Under the pieces are notes generated by a model. That model saw only the letters and a program-made list of their open reading frames with translations. It did no database searches and was not told the origin of the DNA. A stretch of DNA of 64,000 nt from Gammaproteobacteria bacterium (GTDB lineage: Bacteria; Pseudomonadota; Gammaproteobacteria; Steroidobacterales; Steroidobacteraceae), in contig PLUE01000022.1 of NCBI GenBank assembly GCA_003164785.1, positions 154,590 through 218,589 on the forward strand. The letters run 5' to 3'. The position numbers and the translations under genes were made by a program. Shown here piece by piece: positions 47,836 to 58,094 of the stretch (positions are counted from its first letter, which is position 1; every line of letters begins with the position of its first letter).

Positions 47836-47931
47836 GTTGCGCCCTAGCCTAGCGCCATTGCGCACTTTTGGCAGCAAGAATTTCCCGTGCTAAGCTTCGG
47901 CGACATAAGGTGGAAGTGCGCGTTGCTCCCC

Positions 47932-48849
47932 ATGCATGACATCCAAGCACGGACCCTCGGGCCGTCGATCCCTCGACTGCGCGCCGTTGCCGTCGGGTTG
48001 GGTGTCGTCGTGTACCTTGCCGCCTGCGCCACCGTGGACGAGAAATTCCACGACGACGCGTGGTATCAGAAGACCAAGGTGGTCTCGGCCAAAGCCGTCG
48101 AGGTCACGTCGGCCACCGCATCGAAGGCCTACGCGCGCACTCAAAAATATCTGGCGGAGCAAGACCTGCTGAAGACATTCCACGACGCCGGCGAACACAG
48201 TGAAGCCGCGGTGCTCGGCGTATTGCACGGGTCGGGTGTCGGAAAGGGTACCGGGGCCCCGGCGACCGCCGGCAACGTGCCGGCCCCGGGCGCGGCCCCG
48301 GGATCGAAGAGGCGTCCTCCGGCCCCACCGCCCATCGACAACAACATCCCCGACCAGTATTCGGGCTCGCTGCGCTGGCCCCTCGACGCCTACATCGTCA
48401 GCTCGGAGTTCGGCGAACGCTGGGGCAAGGTGCACAAAGGCATGGATATGGCCGCCGACGTCGGCGAGCCCGTCTATGCGATCGCCGACGCCGAGGTGAT
48501 TTACGCGGGGGACGGGCTGCGTGGTTACGGCAACGTCGTCATCCTGCGTCACGACAAGAAGACGAGTTCGCTGTATGCGCATAACAGCGAACTTAAGGTC
48601 AAGCAAGGCGACCACGTCAAGCAAGGTACATTGATCGCGCTGCTTGGCAGCACGGGACACTCCACCGGCCCTCACGTTCACTTCGAGATTCGCGACGGCG
48701 ACACGGCCGTCAATCCGCGCACTGTTCTGCCGAAACCGCGGGTGGCCGAGACAAACTCAATCGATCCTGATCCCGCTACCGACTCCCGCCTCGCCAGCCT
48801 GGTTGCTGCGCCGACTCCTCGGCGGCCCGATCCAACGGCTCGCCGTTGA
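47932..48849 (+). CDS. M23-family murein metallopeptidase lipoprotein
   Basis: A 305-residue lipoprotein. The signal (RAVAVGLGVVVYLAAC) ends in a lipobox with Cys32. A linker rich in Pro/Gly/Ala (about 110-140) precedes the LytM/M23 domain. Zinc residues are in HKGMDMAADVGEP and GPHVHFEIRDG, and GYGNVVILRHD plus VKQGTLIALLGSTGHS complete the fold. No LysM domain was seen, so it is not a standard NlpD. With the metal residues intact it is probably an active endopeptidase or amidase activator at the outer membrane. Confidence 0.88.
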   Translation: MHDIQARTLGPSIPRLRAVAVGLGVVVYLAACATVDEKFHDDAWYQKTKVVSAKAVEVTSATASKAYARTQKYLAEQDLLKTFHDAGEHSEAAVLGVLHGSGVGKGTGAPATAGNVPAPGAAPGSKRRPPAPPPIDNNIPDQYSGSLRWPLDAYIVSSEFGERWGKVHKGMDMAADVGEPVYAIADAEVIYAGDGLRGYGNVVILRHDKKTSSLYAHNSELKVKQGDHVKQGTLIALLGSTGHSTGPHVHFEIRDGDTAVNPRTVLPKPRVAETNSIDPDPATDSRLASLVAAPTPRRPDPTARR

Positions 48850-49001
48850 TCTGTTGCTCGACCGTATTCAGAACTGCCGGCGCCAGCGCGGAACTCGCCC
48901 TGCGGTAGTTTGCGGGAGACTGATCGCCCGCGCCGGCATCCGCCGCCTGCGCCAACACCTGAATCCGCCAATGCGCGCCGTACCGACAGGCGACGCCCAG
49001 C

Positions 49002-50117
49002 TCAAGCCCCGCGTGGCGCCTGCGGCTCGAACAACTTCTTGAACTGGCTCGGCTGACTGCGCAGATACTGCTGCGGCGCGTGCACCGTCGCCCCGAGTCG
49101 AGCGGCGGCATGCCACGGCCACCTCGGGTCGTACAAAATGCCGCGCGCCAGCGCGATTGCATCCGCGTCGCCCGCCTCGAGGATGGACTCAGCCTGTTCC
49201 GCATCGGTGATGAGTCCCACGGCGATGACCGGAATGCCGAGCGCCGCTTTCAGACGCTTCGCGAATGCCACCTGGTAGCCTGGAGCCAGCTCGATTTTCT
49301 GCTGCGGCGACAAGCCGCCGGAACTCGCGTGCACTGCCGCGCAGCCGCGCTTCTCGAGCGCCTGCGCAAAGGCCACCGAACTTTCGATGTCCCATCCGCC
49401 GGGCACCCAGTCGGTCGCCGACAGACGCACCCAAACCGGCCGCTCCGCCGGAAACGCCCGACGCACAGCCTCGAATATCTCCAGCGGAAACCGCATGCGA
49501 TTCTCCAACGAACCGCCGTATTCGTCGTCCCGTCGATTGGAGAGCGGCGACAGGAATTCGTGCAGCAGATAGCCATGGGCAGCATGGATCTCGATCGCGT
49601 CGATGCCGAGCAGCGCCGCGCGCTCCGCCGCCACCACGAAGTGTTCCCGGATCCGCTGCAGGCCGTGGCGGCTCAAAGGCGCCGGCGCATCGTCGCCCGG
49701 ATTGTAGGGCAGCGCCGACGGCGCCACGGTCTTCCAGCCGCCGGGCGCATCCGGTGCGATCTGCGCGCCGCCCTCCCAGGGCAGGCGGCACGACGCCTTG
49801 CGGCCCGCGTGGGCCAATTGCATGGCGATGCGAATCGGCGAGTAAGCACGGATCGCCGCCAATATTCGAGCCAGCGCCGCCGCATTGTCCTCGCTGTACA
49901 AGCCCAGGTCACCCGGCGTGATGCGCGCGTCCGCGGATACCGACGTCGCTTCGATCGTCAACAAGGCGGCGCCCGACAACGCCAGATGCCCGAGATGGAT
50001 CATATGCCAGTCGGTGGCGCAGCCCTCCTCGGCGGAGTACTGGCACATGGGCGCGATGATGATTCGGTTGCACAACGCCATGTTGCCGATATGAAACGGG
50101 GAAAATAACTGGCTCAT
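49002..50117 (-). CDS. YqjM-type Old Yellow Enzyme family flavin oxidoreductase
   Basis: A 371-residue FMN TIM-barrel ene-reductase. The thermophilic-like/YqjM signature is present: APMCQYSAEEG (active-site Cys and Tyr), ATSVSADARITPGDLGLY and HAAHGYLLHEFLSPLSNRR with the His-x-x-His substrate pair. YGGSLENRMRFPLEI and IAVGLITDAEQAE complete the FMN site. Its ATG overlaps the stop of the ABC ATPase gene, so it is the last gene of the guanidine operon by position. A role in guanidine metabolism is not known; it may act on nitro or enone compounds. Confidence 0.9.
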   Translation of the reverse strand: MSQLFSPFHIGNMALCNRIIIAPMCQYSAEEGCATDWHMIHLGHLALSGAALLTIEATSVSADARITPGDLGLYSEDNAAALARILAAIRAYSPIRIAMQLAHAGRKASCRLPWEGGAQIAPDAPGGWKTVAPSALPYNPGDDAPAPLSRHGLQRIREHFVVAAERAALLGIDAIEIHAAHGYLLHEFLSPLSNRRDDEYGGSLENRMRFPLEIFEAVRRAFPAERPVWVRLSATDWVPGGWDIESSVAFAQALEKRGCAAVHASSGGLSPQQKIELAPGYQVAFAKRLKAALGIPVIAVGLITDAEQAESILEAGDADAIALARGILYDPRWPWHAAARLGATVHAPQQYLRSQPSQFKKLFEPQAPRGA

Positions 50118-50848
50118 GGTGAACTCCGATGTCCCTTCAAGGGAATGTTGAACGTAATGGTCGCGCCGAAGGCCTCCGGCGACTGCGGATCGACCCGCAC
50201 CTTGTCGAACACCAACAAGCGCGTGCCCAGCGCGAAGCTCTCCTTCAGATCATGCGTCACCATGAAAATCGTCATCTTGTTCATGTTCCACAATTTCAGA
50301 ATGAGCGTGTGCATGTCGGATGTGATGCCAGGATCCAGTGCGCCGAAGGGCTCGTCCAGCAGCAGGATCTTCGGCTCGCAGATCACGGATTGAGCAATCG
50401 ACAGGCGCTGCTGCATGCCACCCGACAGTTGGGCGGGATACTTGTCGGCGGCGGCCTGCAATCCGATCGCCTCCAACAGCTCCCGCGCCCGCTCCACGGC
50501 GCGCCGGCGCGCCGCGCCGAACAGTCGGCCGAAGACCCGCGAATCCCTCAACTCCAACCCGAGCATCAGGTTCTTCATCACCGTCAGATGCGGAAACAAG
50601 GAGTAGCGTTGAAACACGATGCCGCGGTCCGGCCCCGGCTCATCGGACAGCGGCTTCCCGTCGATCAGAAAGGTCCCGCGGCTCGGGCTCTCGATTCCGA
50701 GCAACATCTTGAGAAAGGTCGTCTTGCCGCAACCCGAGGCACCCACGATGGTGACGAACTCATGATCGCCGACGTGCAGATTCACGTTCTCCAGCACCAC
50801 CTGATCGTCGAATTCCTTCCACAGGTGCTTGACCGTCACCTCGGTCAT
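50114..50848 (-). CDS. ABC transporter ATPase of the guanidine locus
   Basis: A 244-residue ATPase of the nitrate/taurine-type (NrtD/SsuB-like) importer group. Walker A is GASGCGKTTFLK, the Q-loop region is RGIVFQRYSLFP, the signature is LSGGMQQRLSIAQS, Walker B is ILLLDEPFGALD and the switch His lies in FMVTHDLKES. It overlaps the permease gene upstream and the flavin reductase downstream by 4 bases each. By context it powers uptake of guanidine or a related N-compound. Confidence 0.92.
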   Translation of the reverse strand: MTEVTVKHLWKEFDDQVVLENVNLHVGDHEFVTIVGASGCGKTTFLKMLLGIESPSRGTFLIDGKPLSDEPGPDRGIVFQRYSLFPHLTVMKNLMLGLELRDSRVFGRLFGAARRRAVERARELLEAIGLQAAADKYPAQLSGGMQQRLSIAQSVICEPKILLLDEPFGALDPGITSDMHTLILKLWNMNKMTIFMVTHDLKESFALGTRLLVFDKVRVDPQSPEAFGATITFNIPLKGHRSSP

Positions 50849-51657
50849 TTCGGCTCCGCCCACGCGAAGGCCCGGGCCCGCACGATCCGCAGCAGCCAAT
50901 CCATCGTGAACGCCAGCAGCGTGATCCACGCCACGTACGGCAGGATCACGTCCATCGCCAGATAGCGGCGCACGAGGAAGATCCGATATCCCAGCCCTTC
51001 GGTCGACGCAATCGCTTCCGCCGCGATCAGGAACAACCATGCCGAGCCCAGCGACAGGCGCAGTGCGTCGATCAGCCGCGGCCACATCTGCGGCAGCACG
51101 ACGCGCACCACCAACTGCCAGGTGGAGGCGCCCAAGGTCTGCGCCTTGATGATCTGCTCGCTCGGCAACTCCGCCGTGCGCATCGCCAGATCGCGCACGA
51201 TGATCGGCGCCACGCCCACGATGATGAGCGTGACCTTCGCCAACTCGCCCAAACCCACGACGATGAACAAGATGGGCAGCATGGCCAGCGGCGGTATCAA
51301 CGAAACGGCCGCAACGAACGGCGCCACGGTGACCCGCAGATACGGCAGCACACCGAGCGCCACGCCCAGGGTCAACCCGGCCAACGCGCTGATGGCAAGC
51401 CCCACCGACAGGCGCTCGAGGCTCGCCGTCGTGTCGGTCCAGAACAAATAGTCCCCGCTGCGCTCGTCCTCCTCGAATGCATAGCGATGCAGGGTCGAGG
51501 CGATCGTGGACGGCGCGGGCAGCAGCTTGTCGCCGGGATTGTCGAGCAGACGCGCGTGCGAATAGAACAAGTAGGCGCAGATGACGAGGATGAAGGGCAA
51601 CATGCTCAACATCAACGCGCCGCCGCGCCCCGGCCGTTGGTTGATCAGCCGGCGCAT
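50845..51657 (-). CDS. ABC transporter permease of the guanidine locus
   Basis: A 270-residue inner-membrane permease with about six segments and the binding-protein-dependent transport domain. The EAA-like loop is TLGASTWQLVVRVVLPQMWPRLI. ATG at 51657 is used; a longer frame enters the binding protein gene. It lies between the binding protein and ATPase genes in a coupled operon. Confidence 0.9.
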   Translation of the reverse strand: MRRLINQRPGRGGALMLSMLPFILVICAYLFYSHARLLDNPGDKLLPAPSTIASTLHRYAFEEDERSGDYLFWTDTTASLERLSVGLAISALAGLTLGVALGVLPYLRVTVAPFVAAVSLIPPLAMLPILFIVVGLGELAKVTLIIVGVAPIIVRDLAMRTAELPSEQIIKAQTLGASTWQLVVRVVLPQMWPRLIDALRLSLGSAWLFLIAAEAIASTEGLGYRIFLVRRYLAMDVILPYVAWITLLAFTMDWLLRIVRARAFAWAEPK

Positions 51658-51658
51658 T

Positions 51659-52753
51659 TCAAAGCGTGCCGTCCACGGCCATTTTGGTGAAGCTCGGATC
51701 GAAGCGCATCGTCGGGTTGCGCGTATCGCCCAGCGACTTGCCACCCGGAAATTGGATGCCCACCGTATCCACCGATCCCGCGCCCTGGCCGAGGATCCCG
51801 TGATCGAACGAGAAATGTCTCACCAGGTCCATGGTCTTGATGACGCCGTCGCTGGTCGCGAACTGATACGCGTCCGCCGGCGTGAGAAACAGCCGCGTCG
51901 TCGCCAACTGGCTGTTGAAGCCCGCCAGGTCGGCCCCCGAAGCCTTGGCCATCGCCGTCTGCGCAGCCTTGCCAGCCGCGTCGTTCTTGAACATCACCGA
52001 CAGCGTCTCGTACCAGGCCCCCACCAATGCCTTGCCCAGCTTGGGGTTCGCCTTGAGCGTCGTCGTATTCACCACCATCAGATCGATGATCTCGCCCGGA
52101 ATCTTGCTCGAGTCGAACACCAGCTGCGCATCCGGCATCGCCAGCACCGCGCTCAACTGCGGTTTCCACGTCACCACGGCGGTGCTCGCCGGCGTCGAGA
52201 ACGCCGCCACCACGTCCGCGTCCGACGTGTTGATGATCTTCAGATCCCTCTCCCGCATGCCCACGCTCGTCAATGCGCGCACCAGCAGATAATGCGACAC
52301 CGACAGCTCCACCAGATTCACCTTCTGACCGCGGATGTCCTCGAGTTTCTTTCCCTTGCCCTTCAGCACCACGCCGTCGTTGCCGTTGGAGAAATCGCCC
52401 ACGATCAGCGCCGTCGAATCGACGCCGCCGGCCGCCGGAATCGTCAGCATGTCCATGTTGGTCATCACGCAGGCATCGAAGGTCCCCGCCGTGTACTGGT
52501 TGATGGACTCGACGTAATCGTTGACCTGCGTCAACTTGATCTTGATCCCATACTTGTCGGCCCATTTTTTCAGTATCCCGCTCTGGTCCGCGTAGTCCCA
52601 TGGCATCCAGCCCACATAGATGCTCCACGCCACATTGAACGAGGTCCTCTCGGCGGCCGCCCCGGCCGGAGGGGTCACGCCCACACCGAGCACGATCAGA
52701 AAACACATCATCGCCGGCAGTGTCCACTCGCTCTTCCGCACGCGGATCGTCAT
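51659..52753 (-). CDS. ABC transporter periplasmic substrate-binding protein of the guanidine locus
   Basis: A 364-residue secreted protein with a Sec signal (MMCFLIVLGVGVTPPAGAAA) and an NMT1/SsuA-like binding fold (FNVAWSIYVGWMPWDYADQSG, then GTFDACVMTNMDML). It belongs to the binding proteins annotated as from the urea carboxylase region. The start has AGGGAG 8 bases upstream. It directly follows the carboxylase gene, so guanidine is the likely ligand by context; the protein family does not prove it. Confidence 0.88.
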   Translation of the reverse strand: MTIRVRKSEWTLPAMMCFLIVLGVGVTPPAGAAAERTSFNVAWSIYVGWMPWDYADQSGILKKWADKYGIKIKLTQVNDYVESINQYTAGTFDACVMTNMDMLTIPAAGGVDSTALIVGDFSNGNDGVVLKGKGKKLEDIRGQKVNLVELSVSHYLLVRALTSVGMRERDLKIINTSDADVVAAFSTPASTAVVTWKPQLSAVLAMPDAQLVFDSSKIPGEIIDLMVVNTTTLKANPKLGKALVGAWYETLSVMFKNDAAGKAAQTAMAKASGADLAGFNSQLATTRLFLTPADAYQFATSDGVIKTMDLVRHFSFDHGILGQGAGSVDTVGIQFPGGKSLGDTRNPTMRFDPSFTKMAVDGTL

Positions 52754-52764
52754 CGTTCATCTCC

Positions 52765-55700
52765 CTATTCGGACTTTTGATTGGGCCGCAACACGACCAG
52801 CGTCTGCGCCACCATCACGGCGCGGCCTTCGACACATCGCAACTGACTGACGATGCCGTCCACCGGCGCCGTCACCGGCAACTCCATCTTCATCGATTCG
52901 ATCGCGACCAGGACGTCGCCGGCCCTGACCGCCTGCCCCACGGCGACGGCGATCTTCCAGATGCTTCCGGAGACCGGACTCGCCACCGGCACGTGGCCCA
53001 CCTCCATCTCCTCGGCGGTCTCCAGCAGAGGCTCCGGAAGGTCGGCCGCATACCCGATCTGGCCGGTCGCCTCCCATCGCCGCCGCTCTTCATCGAAGGA
53101 GGCCTGCTGGCGTGCCTTGTGCGACTCGATGCCGGCCCGGTTCTCGTCGAGGAAGCGGCGGTAATCGCGCAGCCGAAACGTCTCCTCGCTGATGTCGAGC
53201 TCCACGCGACCGTGGGTGAAGTCATCGCGAAACTGCAACAGTTCCTCACCGCTGACCGGATAGAAACGGATCTGATCGAAGAATCGCAGCAGCCACGGCT
53301 TACCCGGAGCGAACGCCGACGTCACGCGATAGGTATTCCACATCTGACACGTACGACCGACGAATTGATAGCCCCCGGGCCCCTCCATGCCGTATACGCA
53401 GAGGTACGCCCCGCCGATGCCGACGGCGTTCTCCGGCGTCCAGGTCCGTGCCGGGTTGTACTTGGTGGTGACCAGGCGATGCCGCGGATCGATGGGCGTC
53501 GCGACCGGCGCACCCAAATACACGTCACCCAGCCCCAGCACGAGATAGCTCGCCTCGAACACGATGCGCTTGACGTCGAGGATCGTGTCCAGGCCATTGA
53601 CCCGGCGGATGAATTCGATGTTGCTCGGACACCAGGGCGCATCCGCGCGTACCGACTGCATGTACTTGGCAATCGCCAGCCGCGTCGCCGCATCGTCCCA
53701 GGACAGCGGCAGGCGCACCACACGCGTGGCGATCTCCAGATCGTCGATCGCTGCCAGCGACTCTTCGGCCTCGGCCAGCACCTCGAGCAAACGCTGCAAG
53801 GGCAACACGCGACTCTCGTAATGCACCTGCAAGGACCGAATGCCCGGCGTCAGTTCGATGATACCCGGCAGCTGTACCCGCTCCAGCCACGCCATCAGCG
53901 CGTGCACGCGCAATCGCAACTCCAGATCCAACACCAACGGTCCATACTCGACCAGCATGTATTTGTCGCCGGCGCGCCGATACACCACCGCCGGGGCGTG
54001 GCCCTGCGCGGGCCGTTCGCCCAATACCGGCTCATCCGCGCCGTTCGCGCCCTTCGCCCGCTGCCCCACCTGCGCGCCGACCCAGGCCGGCGCGGGGCCC
54101 TTCGGCGCCGCGAACGACTCCATCGTCCGCTCCTGCGCCAGATCGGACTCGAGCGCCTCATCCGGCGTCATCCGCTTGAATCTCACCCGGTTGTTCGGCC
54201 GCAGTTGCCCCAGCTTCCACAGTTCGGACTTGACCACCGTCGCCGGACACACGAAGCCGCCCAGCGATGGCCCGTCGGGCCCGAGAATGACCGGCATGTC
54301 GCCGGTGAAATCCACCGCCCCGATCGCGTACGCGTTGTCGTGGATGTTCGACGGATGCAATCCCGCCTCGCCCCCATCGCTGCGCGCCCACGTGGGGCGA
54401 GGACCGATGAGCCGAACGCCGGTGCGATTCGAGTTGTAGTGCACTTCCCAGGTACTGGAAAAGAAAGCCGAGATGTCATCGGGCGTAAAGAAATCCGGAG
54501 CCCCGTGGGGCCCATAGAGCACGCCGATGACCCAGTCCTCGACGACGAGGGGGCGCAGCCCCACGGGGATGGTGCACGACGCGGTCCGACCTTCGAACTC
54601 CCCCACGTGCAACACGTCGCCCGCCGCCAGCGCCCGACCACCATGTCCTCCAAACTTCCCGAGGGTGAAGGTCGAGCGGCTGCCCAGATAGGCCGGCACG
54701 TCGAACCCGCCGCGGACGGCGAGATAGGACCGGCACCCCAACACCGCCGTGCCGATGGACAGCACCTCACCGCCGCGCACCGTCACCGGCGTCCATGAGG
54801 GCACCGCACGACCCCCGATATCTGCGCGCATCTCGGCGCCGCCGAGGCAAATCACGGCATCCGCATCGAACCTGAGCGTCGGCCCCGACACGGTGATCTC
54901 CAAGGCCGCCGCCTCCGGTCGATTTCCAACCGCCTCGTTGACCAGACGGAACGACACATCGTCCATCGGACCCGACGGCGGCACGCCCACATTCCAAAAA
55001 CCCACCCGCCCGGGATGGTCCTGAATGGTCGTCTGCGTGCCACCCGCCAACACCTCGACGCTGTGCGGCGCGAAAACGAAGGATTCCAGCGCTCGCGTGG
55101 TCATGCCGCCATCCGCGAACAGCGGATCCGCGACCAAGCACCGCAGATAGTCCAGATTCGTCTCGATTCCCGCGATCGTCACCCCGCGCAGCGCCTCGCG
55201 CATGTTGGCGAGCGCCTCGTGCCGGTTCGCGCCCACCGTGATGATCTTCGCCAACAACGGATCATAGAGCGGCGTCACTTCCGTGCCGTCGGCGATCCAG
55301 GTTTCCACACGCGCGTCGGCGGGGAATCGCGCCCGCGTCACCAATCCCGACGAGGGACGAAACTGCCGCGACGGATTCTCCGCATACAGCCGCACCTGAA
55401 TGGACGCACCCCGCGGGGGCGGCACCTGCAGCTTAAGTTTCTCGCCCGCTGCCTGACGCACCATCCACTCGACGAGATCGACGCCGACGACCTCCTCCGT
55501 GACACCATGCTCGACCTGCAATCGCGTGTTCACTTCCAGAAAATAGAATTCCTCGCCGAGCGTGTCGTACACATACTCGATCGTGCCCGCGGACTGGTAG
55601 TTCACCGCCTCGCCCAGGCGCACGGCCGACGCGAGCAGCCGCGCGCGCATCGTCTCCGCTATTCCGGGGGCCGGTGTCTCCTCGATGATCTTCTGATTAC

Positions 55701-56397
55701 GCCGTTGCGTCGAGCAATCCCGCTCCCCGAGGGCGACGACTCTTCCCGCGCCGTCGCCGAATATCTGCACCTCGATGTGCCGTGCCCGCTCGATGTACTT
55801 TTCGAGGAACACGCCGCCGCGGCTGAAATTCTTCGTCGCCAGACGCTCCACCGAGACGAACGCCTCGTCGAGTTCGGACTTGCCGCGCACCAACTGCATG
55901 CCGATGCCGCCGCCGCCCGCGGTGCTCTTCAGCATCACCGGATAGCCGATGCGCAGCGCTTCGAGACGAGCGTGCGCGATGTCGGTCAGCAACCCGCTGC
56001 CGGGCAACAATGCCACACCGTTGCAGGCCGCCAGGTCGCGAGCCATATGTTTCAGCCCGAAGTTGCGCATCTGGTCCGCCGTCGGTCCGATGAACACGAT
56101 GCCGGCCGCGCCGCAGGCATCCGCAAAGCCGGCGTTCTCGCTCAAGAAGCCGTATCCCGGGTGAATCGCCTGCGCGCCCGTGACCCGCGCCGCCCGCAGC
56201 AGCGCCTCTTGGACGAGGTAGCTCTGTGCGGCGGGACCCGGCCCGATACGCACCGCCTCGTCGGCCTGGGACACGTGCGCCGAGTACTTGTCCGCATCCG
56301 AATACACGGCGACCGAGCGGATGTTCAATCGTTTGAGCGTGCGCAAGATCCGGCAGGCAATCTCGCCCCGGTTGGCGACCAGGACCTTAGAGAACAT
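52765..56397 (-). CDS. biotin-dependent guanidine (urea-type) carboxylase
   Basis: A 1210-residue enzyme with the full urea-carboxylase architecture. Residues about 1-450 are biotin carboxylase ([36 protein letters not shown]). About 475-790 is the AHS2/KipA-like part ([19 protein letters not shown]). About 800-1040 is the AHS1/KipI-like part ([15 protein letters not shown]). The biotinyl domain ends the protein, with the biotin lysine in [10 protein letters not shown] near 1170. There is no fused amidase. It sits behind a guanidine-I riboswitch with carboxyguanidine deiminase genes. Enzymes of this context have been shown to prefer guanidine, so the common label urea carboxylase is probably wrong here. 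It overlaps the upstream gene by 11 bases. Confidence 0.92.
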   Translation of the reverse strand: MFSKVLVANRGEIACRILRTLKRLNIRSVAVYSDADKYSAHVSQADEAVRIGPGPAAQSYLVQEALLRAARVTGAQAIHPGYGFLSENAGFADACGAAGIVFIGPTADQMRNFGLKHMARDLAACNGVALLPGSGLLTDIAHARLEALRIGYPVMLKSTAGGGGIGMQLVRGKSELDEAFVSVERLATKNFSRGGVFLEKYIERARHIEVQIFGDGAGRVVALGERDCSTQRRNQKIIEETPAPGIAETMRARLLASAVRLGEAVNYQSAGTIEYVYDTLGEEFYFLEVNTRLQVEHGVTEEVVGVDLVEWMVRQAAGEKLKLQVPPPRGASIQVRLYAENPSRQFRPSSGLVTRARFPADARVETWIADGTEVTPLYDPLLAKIITVGANRHEALANMREALRGVTIAGIETNLDYLRCLVADPLFADGGMTTRALESFVFAPHSVEVLAGGTQTTIQDHPGRVGFWNVGVPPSGPMDDVSFRLVNEAVGNRPEAAALEITVSGPTLRFDADAVICLGGAEMRADIGGRAVPSWTPVTVRGGEVLSIGTAVLGCRSYLAVRGGFDVPAYLGSRSTFTLGKFGGHGGRALAAGDVLHVGEFEGRTASCTIPVGLRPLVVEDWVIGVLYGPHGAPDFFTPDDISAFFSSTWEVHYNSNRTGVRLIGPRPTWARSDGGEAGLHPSNIHDNAYAIGAVDFTGDMPVILGPDGPSLGGFVCPATVVKSELWKLGQLRPNNRVRFKRMTPDEALESDLAQERTMESFAAPKGPAPAWVGAQVGQRAKGANGADEPVLGERPAQGHAPAVVYRRAGDKYMLVEYGPLVLDLELRLRVHALMAWLERVQLPGIIELTPGIRSLQVHYESRVLPLQRLLEVLAEAEESLAAIDDLEIATRVVRLPLSWDDAATRLAIAKYMQSVRADAPWCPSNIEFIRRVNGLDTILDVKRIVFEASYLVLGLGDVYLGAPVATPIDPRHRLVTTKYNPARTWTPENAVGIGGAYLCVYGMEGPGGYQFVGRTCQMWNTYRVTSAFAPGKPWLLRFFDQIRFYPVSGEELLQFRDDFTHGRVELDISEETFRLRDYRRFLDENRAGIESHKARQQASFDEERRRWEATGQIGYAADLPEPLLETAEEMEVGHVPVASPVSGSIWKIAVAVGQAVRAGDVLVAIESMKMELPVTAPVDGIVSQLRCVEGRAVMVAQTLVVLRPNQKSE

Positions 56398-57037
56398 CCG
56401 TATCCCAGATCAGCACTTCCAGCGGCGTCGGATTGTACGCATTGCACGGGTTGTTGAGCTGCGGGCAGTTGGAGATGAGCACGATCACGTTCATGGCCGC
56501 ACGCAACTCCACGTACTCGCCAGGCCCGCTCAAGCCATCGGCGAACGTCAGTCCGCCAGCCGGCGTCACCGGCACGTTCATGAAGAAATTGATGTTGTGC
56601 GTGAGGTCGCGCTTGCTCAAGCCAAGGGACTCGTGTTGACCCACCGCCAGCAAATAGCTGTCCCGGCAGGCATGCATGGTCCGCTTTTCCAGATCGTAGC
56701 GCACCGTGTTCGATTCGCTGGAACATGCCCCGCCCAGGGTGTCGTGACGCCCGACCGTATCCGCCACGATCTCCGCCAGCACGTTGCCGGAGGTCGACAG
56801 CAGTGGGGTGCCGCAGCTCAGATACACGTTTCCCTGCTCGCGGATCGTGTCCACCGCGCTATAGCGATCCGCAACGTCCGCCGCGTTGAAGAACAACGTG
56901 TCGGCCGCCTGATTGCCCTCCACGTCCACGATGCGCAATCGCTGCCCCTCGCGCAGCGTGTCGATCCAATAGTCCCCCGCATTGATGACGTGGCGGAACA
57001 CCGCCTCGCCCGGCAGCAGATCGCTCGCGCGCTTCAT
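56387..57037 (-). CDS. carboxyguanidine deiminase subunit (UAAP/DUF1989 family), second gene
   Basis: A 216-residue protein of the urea-carboxylase-associated (DUF1989) family. [40 protein letters not shown] and [15 protein letters not shown] are family-typical; C-terminal [16 protein letters not shown] holds further conserved residues. Paired paralogues of this kind (CgdA and CgdB) form a heteromeric enzyme that converts carboxyguanidine to allophanate. The ATG overlaps the stop of its partner (ATGA), and its end overlaps the carboxylase gene. Which of CgdA or CgdB it is was not decided. Confidence 0.88.
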   Translation of the reverse strand: MKRASDLLPGEAVFRHVINAGDYWIDTLREGQRLRIVDVEGNQAADTLFFNAADVADRYSAVDTIREQGNVYLSCGTPLLSTSGNVLAEIVADTVGRHDTLGGACSSESNTVRYDLEKRTMHACRDSYLLAVGQHESLGLSKRDLTHNINFFMNVPVTPAGGLTFADGLSGPGEYVELRAAMNVIVLISNCPQLNNPCNAYNPTPLEVLIWDTDVL

Positions 57038-57783
57038 GACGCCGACTCCGGCGTCCCGGCGGGCCCGCACAGGTGGTACAACGCGTTGTTCGCAAAGCCA
57101 CGGACGTTCTCCGGGCGCGAGTTCATGCAGAAATCATCGGCCGCCAACGGCTGCGCCCTGCCGATCCGTATCGCCACCGGTTTTCGGGGGTATTGCGCCG
57201 ACCGGTCGAGCGGATGCGGACAGGTATGCAGCAGCACCAGGGTATCCATCTCGAAGCGCAACGCCACGGCGGCGCCCGACCGTGCGTGCTTCGGATCGAA
57301 GACGAGGCTCCCGTCATCCGCCACTGCCACCTTGCTGAACCAATTGACGTTGGCGACGAGATCGCGCCGCCCCAGGCCGTATTTGCCGCCCTCCACGATG
57401 AAGGCATCATGGCCGTTCTGCGTCCAGTCGTTGCGATACTGCTGATAGCTCTTCTCGCCCCAACGCCCGGCCACCAGGCGCTTGGTCGAGTTGCCGCACA
57501 CCGTGTCGTGCCAGCCGCCGCTATCGGCAACGATCGAGCAGAAAATCCGCCCCATGTCCGAGTACAGGCAATGGCCGGCGGTCAACTTGAACGTATGCTG
57601 GCATTTGAGCGTGTCCGGCGCGTTGTAACGCTCCAGCGTGTTGCCCGGGTTGTAGAACAACATGCCGACATTGGCCCCGCCCTCGAGATCGACGAGGCGC
57701 AGCAGCGACCCCGCGCTCAACGTGAGCGACCAATGTTTTCCGCCGGCAACCGTGGTTTCGTAGGACTGCGTATGAGTGGACAA
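57034..57783 (-). CDS. carboxyguanidine deiminase subunit (UAAP/DUF1989 family), first gene
   Basis: A 249-residue paralogue of the next gene: [44 protein letters not shown] and [14 protein letters not shown] match the DUF1989 fold, with TCPHPLD near the C-terminus. The start is TTG at 57783, with AAGGAG five bases upstream (57790-57795). This is the first gene behind the guanidine riboswitch and forms the deiminase with its neighbour. The older annotation is urea carboxylase-associated protein. Confidence 0.88.
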   Translation of the reverse strand: MSTHTQSYETTVAGGKHWSLTLSAGSLLRLVDLEGGANVGMLFYNPGNTLERYNAPDTLKCQHTFKLTAGHCLYSDMGRIFCSIVADSGGWHDTVCGNSTKRLVAGRWGEKSYQQYRNDWTQNGHDAFIVEGGKYGLGRRDLVANVNWFSKVAVADDGSLVFDPKHARSGAAVALRFEMDTLVLLHTCPHPLDRSAQYPRKPVAIRIGRAQPLAADDFCMNSRPENVRGFANNALYHLCGPAGTPESAS

Positions 57784-57895
57784 TTCGGCTCCTTAAAATG
57801 ACGTGGCTCACCACCACCGCTCAAGGAGACTCCTCGTGAATCGGGATTGCCCACGGAGGGAAGACCATCCCGAGGGCACGCGGGCTCCTCGATAC

Positions 57896-57994
57896 TGTCT
57901 CCCGGGCTTTTGTCCCGCCGTGTATCCCAGAATCCGACGACTCCGGGACTGCCTCTCTCGGACCAGCCGTCTGCATGGCAGACCGGAACCCTAG
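57896..57994 (-). promoter_or_regulatory. guanidine-I (ykkC) riboswitch
   Basis: On the minus strand the three conserved blocks of the guanidine-I aptamer appear in order: CTAGGGTTCCGG (57992-57981), CTGGTCCGAGAG (57966-57955) and ACACGGCGGGAC running into AAAAGCCCGGGAGA (ending 57898). Two paired regions with variable loops separate them. It is about 115 bases upstream of the first deiminase gene. The expression platform was not resolved: no intrinsic terminator is evident, while a GGAG/CTCC pairing near the Shine-Dalgarno is possible. Confidence 0.93.
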
Positions 57995-58094
57995 ACGCAC
58001 ATTTGATTCCAGACATTAAATCTCATGCCCACCACCCTCGTGTCAACCGCAATTGCGCCAGGCGCGCGGCGGCCCGGCGAACTATCATTGACCG

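Noticed and set aside
52765-56397. Urea amidolyase or acetyl/propionyl-CoA carboxylase
   Set aside because: There is no amidase domain and no carboxyltransferase of the acyl-CoA type; the AHS1/AHS2 parts identify the urea/guanidine carboxylase family.
55015-56457. A 480-codon plus-strand frame inside the carboxylase gene
   Set aside because: Antisense shadow of the biotin carboxylase domain.
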